From contig CACXMH010000007.1 in assembly GCA_902768715.1 (NCBI GenBank), positions 1 to 64,000 of the forward strand: DNA of 64,000 nt, read 5' to 3'. The stretch is from Fibrobacter succinogenes. GTDB taxonomy: Bacteria > Fibrobacterota > Fibrobacteria > Fibrobacterales > Fibrobacteraceae. Of the stretch, positions 24,269 to 34,200 are shown one piece after another. A program made the position numbers and the translations under genes. The notes under the pieces are model-generated. The model saw only the letters and a list, made by a program, of their open reading frames with translations. It had not been told where the DNA came from and made no database searches. Within the stretch, counting starts at the first letter, position 1. Every line of letters begins with the position of its first letter.

Positions 24269-24338
24269 CCTACAACCTATCCCCTAGATCCTATCCCCTA
24301 GATCCTAGCCCCTAGATCCTAGCCCCTAATCACTACCT
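24269..24338. repeat. Long period-7 array ending in the GH3 stop codon
   Basis: Repeated CTAGATC/CTAGCCC/CTATCCC units. On the minus strand the GH3 gene reads ATG ATT AGG TAG into the array, so its last two residues and stop come from the repeat. Confidence 0.85.
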
Positions 24339-25577
24339 AATCATCCCCGCCTTGTACTTCATCTTGAGTATGCGGGCGGCGGATTCTTCGATGCGTTTTT
24401 TGTAGGTCTTGTTGTTCTTGGAAATCTGCACAAGGTAGTTCACCATCTCTACCGCCTTTGCGGGGTAGGTAATCATGAACATGTCGTTTCCGGCAGTGAG
24501 GGCCGTGCGGATAAGCTTGTGGAAATCCTTGCGGGGATATCCCTTGCTCTTGACCCGTTCGGTACCGCTGACCCAGGCCCGTAAGGACACTCCCCACAGG
24601 TCGTCGGTAAGAATAACGGTTTCTGGATTCATGTCCCTGGCCATCTTCACGATTTTCGGCTCGAATACGGCGGGGCGGCTCGAGATGCGGATAAACCGCA
24701 CGCTGCTCATCATGGTCACGGGAATGTCGTCGGAAAGCCTCTTGAAAAACTCCACGTTGTAGGCGATTTTATTCTTGGGACTTGCACTGATGGCGATTTG
24801 ATGGTCGCTGTTGGTCCAAGAGTCATAACCCGGGAAATGCTTGGACACGCATACCACGCCACTTTGACGCATGCCCTGGACAAAGGCCTGGACTTTTTCG
24901 GTACTGGTGGAATCCTTTTCCCAGCTGCGGGCGCTTTCTTCCATAAAGGAATTCTTTTTCCGGTGGTCCTTGGCGGGGTCCAGCACCGGAGCCAGGTTCA
25001 TGTTGATGCCCAGTTCCATCAGTTCGGCGCCGATTTCTGCGGAGATTAACTGAACAGAGTCTGTGGGCATGTCCCGCATTTCTTTGGCGCTGGGGGCGTG
25101 CTTCCATTTTTCGGAGATGCCGCCCAGGCGGTTCACAAAGCCGCCCTCCTGGTCGCTTGCCACCAGCAGAGGGATTTTCAGGCCTTCGTTGGCCTCCTTG
25201 ATTCGGGACTTGAATGCCGCCGTGTCCTTCAGGTGGTTTTTCATGACCAGCACGGCTCCGAATTCGTTTTCTATCAGAAACTGTGCTGGTGACAGATAGA
25301 CTATGACCATTTGGGCGGCCTTCTGCTTGATGCTCATGGAATTCCAGAGGGGCATCAGTTCGTCGGGCAGGCCATAGGGGTTTTCTATGACCGCGGCGGT
25401 AGTGTCCGCAATGCTGTCGGTGCGAGTAGTGTCTTGCTGGAGTGTGTCGGCCGTGCTGGTGATGACGGAACTGCTGTCGGCGCGGTCGGTGTCAGCGGTG
25501 GTTGTATCGATTGACTGGGCAAGACAAAGGACCGCTCCAAAGGCAAGTAACAGGGATATGTTGACCAGCTTGTTCAC
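24333..25577 (-). CDS. Secreted glycoside hydrolase family 3 protein
   Basis: 414 aa. Signal peptide, then a Thr/Ser/Asp-rich linker (about 22-65), then a single GH3 N-terminal barrel like NagZ/beta-N-acetylhexosaminidases: DQEGGFVNRL, KHFPGYDSWTNSDHQ and the nucleophile-region TDDLWG. The His-Asp general acid motif of NagZ (KHFPGHGD...DSH) is altered to KHFPGYDSW..SDH. The likely role is peptidoglycan recycling or glycan trimming in the periplasm. The GTG start lies 5 nt after TAGGTTTT, itself part of a heptamer array. Confidence 0.82.
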   Translation of the reverse strand: MNKLVNISLLLAFGAVLCLAQSIDTTTADTDRADSSSVITSTADTLQQDTTRTDSIADTTAAVIENPYGLPDELMPLWNSMSIKQKAAQMVIVYLSPAQFLIENEFGAVLVMKNHLKDTAAFKSRIKEANEGLKIPLLVASDQEGGFVNRLGGISEKWKHAPSAKEMRDMPTDSVQLISAEIGAELMELGINMNLAPVLDPAKDHRKKNSFMEESARSWEKDSTSTEKVQAFVQGMRQSGVVCVSKHFPGYDSWTNSDHQIAISASPKNKIAYNVEFFKRLSDDIPVTMMSSVRFIRISSRPAVFEPKIVKMARDMNPETVILTDDLWGVSLRAWVSGTERVKSKGYPRKDFHKLIRTALTAGNDMFMITYPAKAVEMVNYLVQISKNNKTYKKRIEESAARILKMKYKAGMIR

Positions 25578-25582
25578 GGCCT

Positions 25583-25590
25583 AAAACCTA
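25583..25590 (-). promoter_or_regulatory. -7-like box TAGGTTTT, 5 nt before GH3 start
   Basis: Minus-strand TAGGTTTT plus the 5-nt spacer AGGCC precedes the GTG at 25577. The box is a heptamer unit of the array. Confidence 0.4.
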
Positions 25591-25613
25591 ATACCTAATA
25601 CCTACAACCTAGC
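25583..25613. repeat. Period-7 array linking topB stop and GH3 promoter
   Basis: Units CTAAAAC CTAATAC CTAATAC CTACAAC CTAGCTA. On the minus strand it supplies the topB upstream neighbour's promoter box TAGGTTTT (25583-25590) for the GH3 gene, and the TAG stop of topB (25609-25611). Confidence 0.85.
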
Positions 25614-28047
25614 TACTCTTCTTCCCAAACCGCCTGGGCTTGAATTCGCGGGGCGGGAAATCGAACTTGAGCTTGCCTTTTTCCAGATACAGGTAGGCGT
25701 CAAACAGACGGTGGCTCTTGCTGCGGAATCCCTTGATAAGCTCCGTCTTTTCGCCGGCCAAAAGTTTCTGGATGGCTTCGAAAGGCAGTTCCTTGCCCAG
25801 GAGAATCTTAGGAAGCGAGATTCCCGAAGGCTGCTTATCGACATAACTCTGGGAAACGTAGCCCGTGAGGGTCTCGAACACGTCGGTGCCGTCGATGGGA
25901 GAAGTTCCCACCTTCTTGCCGGTGTCGATTTCTTCGGGCTTGTCGTCAAAGACGAATTCGATCTTGTTCTGGTCGTTGATGATGACCACCGCCGAAAATT
26001 CGGAACCCTTCTTGCTGCGGAATCCCGTAAGAGGGCCGATTTTCCGCTTGGTCAAGAGTTCCACCACCTCTTCGTCGGTAAGGCGCTTGCCGCCTATCAT
26101 CTTGCGGATGACGATACCGTCTTCGGTCTTGTAGCGGCTCACGGTCTCGAAAACCTTCTTGCCGTTTACGGGGCTGAACTTGGCTTCGCCTTCGGTGTGT
26201 TCTTCCTTGAATCCCTTGATGTTCTTTACCATGGTGCGGGTCATTTCTACAATGCCCTTCATGAACTCTTCTCGGGATTCTTTGCCCCTGGAAATCAAGT
26301 CCATCTTGTATTCCCATTCGCCGGTGAGTTCCGGGCTGGTGAGGGCGTCACAGTTCATGGCCGAAAGCACCTTGATCAGGTCGAAGGCCTTGGCGGTGGG
26401 GATCATGTCCTTGCCGTCGCGGACCACGTACTTGTCGCTGACCAACTTTTCGATGATGGCTGCGCGGGTGGCAGGAGTGCCGAGGCCACGTTCTTTCATG
26501 GCGTCCCGCAGGTCGTCATCTTCCACCAGCTTGCCTGCACTTTCCATCATGGAAAGGAGCGTGCTTTCGGTGTAGTGGGCAGGAGGCTTGGTGAAGTCTT
26601 CTTCTGCTTCGATGGAGACGGTCTTCGCCTTGTTGCCGTTCAACTTGGGAATGTTGGACTCGTCGTCGCTATCCTTGCCGTAAACCGCCTTGAAACCCGG
26701 GTCCACCAGAATCTTGCCTTCGGTAAGGAAGGTTTCGCTCTCGATGGTGGTAATGCGGGTGGTGTTCAGGTACTTTGCCGGCGGGAAAAATACGGCGATG
26801 AACCGCTGGCAGATCATCTGGTAAATCTTCGCTTCTGCTTCGGAAAGGCTTTTGGGAGCGACCCCGGTGGGGATAATGGCGAAGTGGTCCGAAATTTTCG
26901 AGTTGTCAAAGACCTTTGGGGTGCGCTTGACCCAGTTGTTTTCCAGGGCCTGCTGGGCGAACTTTGCCAGAGGGCCCGTAATCTTACCCAGGTTAGATTT
27001 CACAGGAGCCACGTAGTCTTCGGGCAGGTGGCGGCTGTCGGTACGGGGGTAGGTGGTGGCCTTGTGGTGTTCGTACAGGGACTGGGCTATGGAAAGGGTG
27101 GTCTTGGCGCTAAAGCCGAAACGGCTGTTGGCTTCGCGCTGGAGCGTAGTCAGGTCGTAGAGACCGGCGCATTTCTGCTCGCTTTCGGAGGTGCTTTCTT
27201 CGATGGTGCCCGGCTTGCCCTTGCATTTTTCCAAGATGGCCTTGACCGTCTTTTCGTCAAAGACCTGTTTTTGCTTTTCCTTGCCGTCGGCCTTGAACCA
27301 TTTGCCCTGATAGTTGCTTCCGCTGTTGTCGAAATCGGCGGTGACGGTCCAGAACTTTTGGGGCTTGAACTGCAGGCGTTCTTCTTCGCGCTTGACGATA
27401 ATGGCGAGGGTGGGGGTCTGCACACGGCCGCAGGGGGTAATCTGGAATCCGCCCATGGAACTGTTGTAGGCGGTGAGCCCGCGGCTGCCGTTCATGCCCA
27501 CCAGCCAGTCGGCCTCGGAGCGGCAAAGGGCCGCGTCCTTCAGGTTTTCCATGTCCTCGGCGGTACGCAGGTGCTCAAAGGCATCCTTGATGGCCGTAGG
27601 CGTCATGCTCTGCATCCAGAGGCGCTTTAGGGTCTTGCCCTTGAAGTTTCCCTTGAGCACGTAGTCCAATATGTAGAAGAAAATCAGTTCACCTTCGCGG
27701 CCCGCATCGCAGGCGTTGATGATGGTGGTGACATCTTTACGCTTGATGAGTTTTCCGAGGGCGGTCAGGTGGCTCTTGGTGGTTGGGAGGGCCACCAGGG
27801 GGAACTTTTCCGGCAGCATGGGGAGGGTTTTCATGTCCCATGCCTTGTAGCGTTCGTCAATATCCTTGGGGTCGGCTATGCCTACCAGGTGGCCGATGGC
27901 GTGGCTCACGATGGTGGTGTCACTTTCCCAGTAGGCGGTCTCTTTCTTGAAATTCTTTGCACCCAGGACTTTTACCAGGTCAGAGGCCACGCTGGGTTTT
28001 TCGGCGATAATCAGGGTCTTTTCGGGAGCTTTAGTTTTAGTTGCCAT
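25609..28047 (-). CDS. topB: DNA topoisomerase III
   Basis: 812-aa type IA topoisomerase. An N-terminal Toprim domain (LIIAEKPSVASDLVKVLG, then NACDAGREGELIF) is followed by the catalytic tyrosine near 333 in TTYPRTDSRHLP. Instead of zinc ribbons the C-terminus has two Toprim-C-terminal-repeat-like modules (GKKVFETVSRY... and GTDVFETLTGY..., each ending in KGFRSK). It decatenates DNA and resolves recombination intermediates. CGGAAGT precedes the ATG. The stop is the TAG of a heptamer array. Confidence 0.95.
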   Translation of the reverse strand: MATKTKAPEKTLIIAEKPSVASDLVKVLGAKNFKKETAYWESDTTIVSHAIGHLVGIADPKDIDERYKAWDMKTLPMLPEKFPLVALPTTKSHLTALGKLIKRKDVTTIINACDAGREGELIFFYILDYVLKGNFKGKTLKRLWMQSMTPTAIKDAFEHLRTAEDMENLKDAALCRSEADWLVGMNGSRGLTAYNSSMGGFQITPCGRVQTPTLAIIVKREEERLQFKPQKFWTVTADFDNSGSNYQGKWFKADGKEKQKQVFDEKTVKAILEKCKGKPGTIEESTSESEQKCAGLYDLTTLQREANSRFGFSAKTTLSIAQSLYEHHKATTYPRTDSRHLPEDYVAPVKSNLGKITGPLAKFAQQALENNWVKRTPKVFDNSKISDHFAIIPTGVAPKSLSEAEAKIYQMICQRFIAVFFPPAKYLNTTRITTIESETFLTEGKILVDPGFKAVYGKDSDDESNIPKLNGNKAKTVSIEAEEDFTKPPAHYTESTLLSMMESAGKLVEDDDLRDAMKERGLGTPATRAAIIEKLVSDKYVVRDGKDMIPTAKAFDLIKVLSAMNCDALTSPELTGEWEYKMDLISRGKESREEFMKGIVEMTRTMVKNIKGFKEEHTEGEAKFSPVNGKKVFETVSRYKTEDGIVIRKMIGGKRLTDEEVVELLTKRKIGPLTGFRSKKGSEFSAVVIINDQNKIEFVFDDKPEEIDTGKKVGTSPIDGTDVFETLTGYVSQSYVDKQPSGISLPKILLGKELPFEAIQKLLAGEKTELIKGFRSKSHRLFDAYLYLEKGKLKFDFPPREFKPRRFGKKSS

Positions 28048-28065
28048 GAGACTTCCGTTCTTAAC

Positions 28066-29202
28066 TTATTTCCATTTGAAACGTCCGAACAGTCCGAATA
28101 GCACTGCCAGGACGGTAAAGGGAGCATGGACGATTTCTACGGGGATGCACCACTTGAGCAGGTGCTCCTGCCGGAATATCTTGAGCCCACGCAAAATGAG
28201 AATCAGGTCGCCCAGGCTTTTTAGGGCGAAGGCGACGAGGGTCGCGATTAAAATCTTGGTGCTGAAGGGCGAAAACGCTGCCGTGACGCATAGCATGGTC
28301 AAAAACAGGAACACCATGGAGAGCACGAACACGATTTTCGGGGAGTAGTAGATGGTCTTGGAGGCCCAGCGCTTGCGCTGCTCCCAGAGTTCTTTCAGGG
28401 TCTCTTTGCCGTTTGTGGTCACGAAGGTGGAGGGGGTAATGCAGTAACGCATGGCGAAAGGCCGGTCGGTGGCCAGCTTTTGCATCAGAAGGTCGTCGTC
28501 GCCGCTCTGGATTTTGATGACGTTCTCGAACCCGTTTACGCTCTTGAAAAAGTCTTTTCGGTAGGCCAGGTTGTTGCCCGTGCTGGTGAGAGGCAGGTGC
28601 ATGGCAAGGCCAGCTGTGCCTGCCACCCGGTAAATGAGGGTCTCTACGGCCTGCATGCAGATGATGAAGGGGGACTTGCCGGGGACGGTGGGGATGTAGG
28701 AATGTCCTGCCACCAGTTCGATTCCGGGCTCGAATTCCCGGAGGATCCCCGTGAGCCACTCCCGCTGGACAATGCAGTCGGCGTCCGTAAGGCACAGGAT
28801 GTCCCCTTCGCAGGCCTCGATCATCTTGCTGATGGCGTGCTTCTTGGGGCTTACGCCCTCGGGCAGGTCATTGATGGTCAAAATGTGGAGCCGCTCCGGA
28901 TGGCGGGTGCGGTATTCCTCCAGAATCTGGGGGGTGTCGTCGGTACTGCGGTCATCGGCCACCCAAACGTCCCAGACACCAGCGTAGTCCTGGTCCAGTA
29001 CGGAATCCAGGGTGGCCCGGATTCCTTCGGACTCGTTCCGGGCGGCGATGAGGACGCTGACCCTAGGTGGCGGGTTTACGGTGGAACGGCCTTCTCGGAC
29101 GGTACCCAGGGCACGATAAAAGCGCACTTCTAGCCACAGGTAGAAGAGGCAGAACAGGGCGAGAAGGGCAATAAGCCCGTATGTGACGATGGTCCAAACC
29201 AT
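28066..29202 (-). CDS. Membrane-associated family 2 glycosyltransferase
   Basis: 378 aa. One N-terminal membrane helix (3-25), then a GT-A domain: VSVLIAARNESEGIRATLDS, the DDRSTDDT box, a DAD-type metal site in LTDADCIVQ, and an ERKRW-like QRKRWASK near 290. Two or three further helices (about 300-375) follow. It resembles processive or polyprenyl-phosphate transferases; the sugar is unknown. It ends 19 nt before the topB start, on the same strand. Confidence 0.88.
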   Translation of the reverse strand: MVWTIVTYGLIALLALFCLFYLWLEVRFYRALGTVREGRSTVNPPPRVSVLIAARNESEGIRATLDSVLDQDYAGVWDVWVADDRSTDDTPQILEEYRTRHPERLHILTINDLPEGVSPKKHAISKMIEACEGDILCLTDADCIVQREWLTGILREFEPGIELVAGHSYIPTVPGKSPFIICMQAVETLIYRVAGTAGLAMHLPLTSTGNNLAYRKDFFKSVNGFENVIKIQSGDDDLLMQKLATDRPFAMRYCITPSTFVTTNGKETLKELWEQRKRWASKTIYYSPKIVFVLSMVFLFLTMLCVTAAFSPFSTKILIATLVAFALKSLGDLILILRGLKIFRQEHLLKWCIPVEIVHAPFTVLAVLFGLFGRFKWK

Positions 29203-29322
29203 TTTCGGGGCTAAAATGTAAAAAGGTTTTCCGAAAAACTGGTCTGGCGGTGGCGGTCCGATGGGGCCTATTTTGGATACATATATATATGTTAATGTTT
29301 ATTTGGTGTATAAAGGGCTGTT

Positions 29323-31107
29323 TTATTCCTTGACGCAGCGGACGGGCAGCCCCCACGAGGCTTCTTCTACTGCAATAGGCGCTGCCTTTTCTACGCTGTC
29401 TTTTACAAAAGTCTTGCCTGCAAGCAAACCATCCTCGTCATCTTTTAGCCAGAAATAATTGACGTTCTCGAATTGCTTGTCAACACCCTTGTCATCTCGG
29501 AACGCGCCAGGATATTTTCCAAAATGGGTTTTTGATCCTTGAACCCTGTTAGCCATAGTTTCGTTCAAATTGTTTACGTCGTCCATAGTGGGTAAGCTCC
29601 ATCCATCAGGGCAGACTTCCTTTGCGGCGTCGTAAAGGTACAACCGGCTATACTCCGGACATTTTTTTTCTTTGCCGCCCCCTGCAGGGCAAAAACTGTT
29701 CGGTATGTTGAGATCGACATATTCGACATTCCAAATGCGGTTCCCTATTTGTCTTGACTGAACAAGCTCTTGATTTTTCCCAATCATTCGATAGCGCCAT
29801 TTTCCCGATTTACATACAAAGGCGACATTTTTCTTCACATTCTTGATTGTCTTGTCTTCGGAAGACTTGTTACAGGGCTTTCCATAGGTGGCGTATTCTA
29901 TTTCGGAGGGCAGTTTCTCCCATTTTTTCCCGTTGCATCCATAGTAATTGTTTTCGTGGATTTTTTTCGAATTTTTTCTTTCCTTGTCGCAAGAACCAAG
30001 TTCGCCTTCCATTGCAGATAGGGCTACCCAGTTGACTCCATCACACTTGTACGAAATGGAATTGCCCCCTCTGATAGAAGATGCGACTTCAATCTTTAAC
30101 TCCTTTGCCCACTGGTTGCATTCCACATCATATTTTTCTGTTGCTTCCTTACACGAGAAAAGCTCGACCTCGAACTGCATCTGAATTTTCTTGTCGATTT
30201 GGGGATATAGACGGCAAGACTCCAAAATTAGACTGCTTTCGATATCGGCAGATTCTGAATACGCTTTCGCGATTTTTTCCACATAAACATTTTCTTCCGC
30301 AAATTCGGTTTCGTTTCCGGCGAGATGACGGTAGGAGGCAAGCAGCTGCTTATTCTTGTCGTTGAAACCAAAGGGCTGTTTGATAATACCCTCCAAGTAT
30401 TTGTACAAAACATGAAGGGCCGGAGATAGAGGGTTTTTCGTGATTTTTTTTGTGACGACTTTCTCGACGTCTTTTACACCTGCAAGGCAATTTTTCTCAT
30501 TGTTTGCGACCAATGCATTTAAGGAATCAATAGAGCCTTGAAGTTTTGCACCCGCTACGGTTGATGGAAAGTTGGCGTCCTGGTCAGTTTCTTTTTTTAG
30601 CTCGTTCGTATATTGGGTTATCAACATCTTTTGAGCCTTCAGAGCATTGGAACATTCCTTTTTCTCGCTTGAAGACATTTTTTCTTTTGTCGTTTCCGTT
30701 GCGCGATAAGTGCCCGTTCCAAGATGTAGCTTGTTTTCTTGGATTCGGGTTAGGTAGGTTTGCCATTCACTTGTGGGAAGTGTTCGCATCCTTTCCATGC
30801 ACAGGGAAATTTCATTCTTGTTGGTACACGCAATTTTGTCGTATGCGGAGATGAAATCTGCGTCGCACAAAGTCGCCATTTTTTTAGGATTTTCTATAAA
30901 GAAATCCCCATACACTTTTTGCGCATCTGCCCAGGATAGTGTCCCAGGACAATAAATGTCTGTTATATGCATGTTTTTTACGAGGTTCGCTGCTTTTTGG
31001 ATATCGTGGTTGTCAATGGCATCCTTGAGGCCGGAATGAACTGCTGCAAGGCTAAACGTACCCGCGAACAAGACTGTTGCGACTAAACAAAGTGTTTTCT
31101 GACTCAT
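29323..31107 (-). CDS. FISUMP-domain surface protein
   Basis: 594 aa with a signal peptide (MSQKTLCLVATVLFAGTFSLAAV). A long Lys/Glu-rich helical region follows. From about residue 350 come short Cys-containing segments (SYKCDGVNW, NYYGCNGKKWEKL, FVCKSGKWRYR), and the C-terminus (about 455-594) matches the Fibrobacter succinogenes major paralogous domain: SRQIGNRIWNVEYVD, AAKEVCPDGWSLPTMDDV, WGLPVRCVKE. The function is unknown; likely exported or surface. The base composition is clearly more AT-rich than the neighbouring genes. Confidence 0.85.
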   Translation of the reverse strand: MSQKTLCLVATVLFAGTFSLAAVHSGLKDAIDNHDIQKAANLVKNMHITDIYCPGTLSWADAQKVYGDFFIENPKKMATLCDADFISAYDKIACTNKNEISLCMERMRTLPTSEWQTYLTRIQENKLHLGTGTYRATETTKEKMSSSEKKECSNALKAQKMLITQYTNELKKETDQDANFPSTVAGAKLQGSIDSLNALVANNEKNCLAGVKDVEKVVTKKITKNPLSPALHVLYKYLEGIIKQPFGFNDKNKQLLASYRHLAGNETEFAEENVYVEKIAKAYSESADIESSLILESCRLYPQIDKKIQMQFEVELFSCKEATEKYDVECNQWAKELKIEVASSIRGGNSISYKCDGVNWVALSAMEGELGSCDKERKNSKKIHENNYYGCNGKKWEKLPSEIEYATYGKPCNKSSEDKTIKNVKKNVAFVCKSGKWRYRMIGKNQELVQSRQIGNRIWNVEYVDLNIPNSFCPAGGGKEKKCPEYSRLYLYDAAKEVCPDGWSLPTMDDVNNLNETMANRVQGSKTHFGKYPGAFRDDKGVDKQFENVNYFWLKDDEDGLLAGKTFVKDSVEKAAPIAVEEASWGLPVRCVKE

Positions 31108-31216
31108 TTTGAATTCCTGATACAGGTTTTTATATCAATGTAATAAATCCTACAATGCTGATTCACTTGTATTTTAAAGAAATTTGTCTAAAGAGCGATA
31201 ACTTGAAAATTTGCTT

Positions 31217-34200
31217 CTATTGCCAACTGTTCAGGAAGCCCATGCCCAAATTGAAGCGAATCCGCGTGGGAGCGAACCGCTTGGGCAACAGCGGTAAATC
31301 GATGGGATTCAGCTTGTAGCCAACACCATCTTCTTCGCCGATGCGGTCCAGGGCCCGGGCGAATGTAAGGGACATGTCCACCGGTATGCTTTCGAAAAGC
31401 TTGTTGGACCAGCGGATGCCGAAACCTGCGGAGCGGTCCCAGAAACCGTGCTTGGTGAAGTTGTCGGAGTTGTTCCACTTTCCGTTCCATGCGGCTCCCG
31501 CCTGGGCGAACACGTCAAGGTACAGATCCCTTGTGCTGAAAATCCACAGGCGCTTGCGCCAGTCGTCATAGACGGGGAACAGGTAGTGGATTTCGGCTAT
31601 GGCGGTCTTGGTGCCCGAGCGGGTGTAGCTTTCGTTGCTACGCACGTAGGGGTAACCTTCCAGGAATACGGCGTTATAGTAGTAGGAATCCAGGGTGTCT
31701 TCCTTGGCGTCGGTACTCCAGTTGAAGATTCCGCCTAGCTTGCCTCCGGCGGCAAGTCTTGCGCCTGTGAGGGGACTCTGGATAGACCCGTAAAGGTTCA
31801 GGTCCACCTGGTGGATGTTGAAATTCCTGTAACGGGGCTTGATGGAGCCGCTTTCGGTGACGTAGAAACTTTCGGCGAAGGTGCCCGGCCTGTACAGGTC
31901 GCTGTTGGAATACTGGTAAGTGACGACGGCTCCGTTCCCCTGGCCGCTGATTCCCGAACCGTCTTCGCCTTCGTGGTCGCCGTACAGTCCGAAGGTGGCG
32001 AGGGTGCTTATCCGCTTGTGGTAAGTCCAGGAGAAATCGTCTTCGTACAGGTTGAAATCCGCCCAGTCGTAGCCCAGGGCCACCTGCAATGTGTCGATGG
32101 ACTTGAACAGGCTGTAGCCAGCCATGCCCGCCACGGCCTGCTGGGAAATGGCGTAGTGGTTGAACCCGAGGGAGTCTCCGCCGTGGGCGCGCACGTCTTC
32201 GTAGCGGACGGTATCCCTGCTGGTGTAGTTGGCGTAGCTGTAGTTGATTCCCAGGTCAAGAGGAGTGCTCCTGTTGAGCCAGCTTACGAAGAATTCCTTT
32301 TCCTGCTCGGGATTCAAGCCGTCGGCATTGATGTAGTCGAAGCCCTTGCCCAGTTCAAGCAACAGCCCCAGCTGCACGACGTTTTTCTTGAGAGGGTCGC
32401 TGAGGAGCGCCAAGAGCCCGAGTTTAGCCTTGCGTTGGCCTTCGCCGAATACGGTCAGGTCCGGGGCGTTCTCGTTGAAACTCAGGAGCGGCACGAACAG
32501 CGGGATAAAGGGGATGGGGTGGTAGTCCTGTTCGCCGCCGGCCAATTCCCGCGACTCCAGGGGGGTGAACTTCTTTTCGGGCCTCAGGGGGCTTCCGCGC
32601 AGCACGATGGGGGCGGGCGTTTTTTTCGTGGAGTCGGCAGCTTGTGCGCCGGTCAAGGATTGTGCCGCCACCTTGACCTTCAGGGTGTCCCGCATTTCAA
32701 TCTGGAAGGTGCTGTCCCGTTCGGCAAGGACCGCTTCCGGCGTGCACAGCGTGTCTTCGGGCGGGCATACGCTCCAGAGGGTGTCCGGCACGGTGACGGT
32801 AGAGTCCCGATAGGTCACGATGATACTGTCGATGGTCACGCTATCCGGACCCGCATCGCGGTAGGGCTGCTTATAAAGGGAAAATCCGTCCTGGTCGTAT
32901 TGCGTAAAGTACAGCGTGTCGTGCCCGAGGGCCGGGGTGAAGGCTCCGCCCACTACGTTGGTAAGTGGCCGCTCCGCCCCGGTGGCAAGGTCCTTCTCTA
33001 TCAGGTTGAAAATGCCGTTCCTGTTACTGGCAAAGACAATCTTTTCGTTGGAGAGCCAGTTGCCGTCCCGTTCGTCAAAGAGGGTGTCGCTTACGGTCTT
33101 GAAATTCTTGCCGTCACTGTCGATGATGGCAAGTCCCCGGTGCACGTCGTCAAAAAATCCGAAGAGAATCCGCTTGCCGTCGGGGCTCACCTTCGGGCTG
33201 TAGATGTTGAAGTAGCGGAGCTTGCCGTCTGGGACGTATAGGTCAACAGGGTCTTCGGCAGAGAGTTCGCCGAAGTCGGCGTTGAAAGGAACCTTGCTCA
33301 GGATGAATCGGGTGCTTTCGCCATCCCGTCGGGCAAAGACCAGGAATTTCCCGTTGGGGTCGAAGGCGGGGAACACCGCGTTGGCCAGGTGGGTCAAGAA
33401 ATGTTCGTTTTTGCTGGTGTCGCTTAGGGCAATGTCGAAGTGGGCACGGCCATTCCGGTCACGGTTCTTGAAAGAGACGTAGGCGAGGATGGGCCCACGC
33501 AGGCTGTCTTCATAGACGTCGATTCCCTTGTCGAACCAGGGCTTCTTGGCGCGGAAACCGGACTTGGCGTAGTCCGAGATGTCGATGAGGTTCGTGTCGG
33601 CGCTGTCGCTTGCGTCCTTTTCGATGGCGATGTTTCCGATTTCAACTCCCGCGACGGTGTCTCTCGTCTCACTAACCGGCATCTTGAACACCGCCCCGTC
33701 GAACCAGGCTCCGCCGAAGTTGGAAACGCCGTAGAGGTTTCCGCCCGCCACCACGGGAAAGTCCTGCCAGAAGGCGTTTTCGGTCATCTTGGTTCCTTCC
33801 ACCAGGGGGCCGAGGGAATCCTTCTGCGCTTGGTAGTGTTCCGTGATGTCCTTTTTCCATGCCTCGTACAGGTTGTCTTCTGAAACGCCCAGCACTTTTT
33901 CCAGAGCGCCGGAGAGGGTTACCCGGTAGGGCTTGGAAAGTTCTTTCCAGATTTTCGGGATGGCGTCTTCGCCGTACTTTTCGGCGATGTAGCGCACCAG
34001 GCTAAAGCCTTGGGTGTAGGGGCCAAGTTCTGCCTCCAGGGAGTTGTCCGAAAACTCGTGCATGTATGTGAGCGGCATCAGGTCGTCGTTCAGGGCGGCC
34101 GTACGGAGCAGCATGTCTCGGTGGGTGTCCCAGGCGTCAAAGCCCATGCGGCTGGATTCGAACTGGGCGGTACCCTCGGCAAACCACAGGGGCTGCAGGG

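Noticed and set aside
24167-24332. tRNA or small RNA gene in the spacer after the DnaQ-like gene
   Set aside because: No cloverleaf or CCA end can be drawn; the sequence is accounted for by pal-A and the heptamer array.
26159-27630. Long open frames on the strand opposite topB and other GC-rich genes (for example 25711-27630)
   Set aside because: They are antisense shadows of conserved genes and show no family pattern.
29280-29291. CATATATATATG palindrome as an operator
   Set aside because: A simple AT repeat in a spacer; no second site or regulator to support it.
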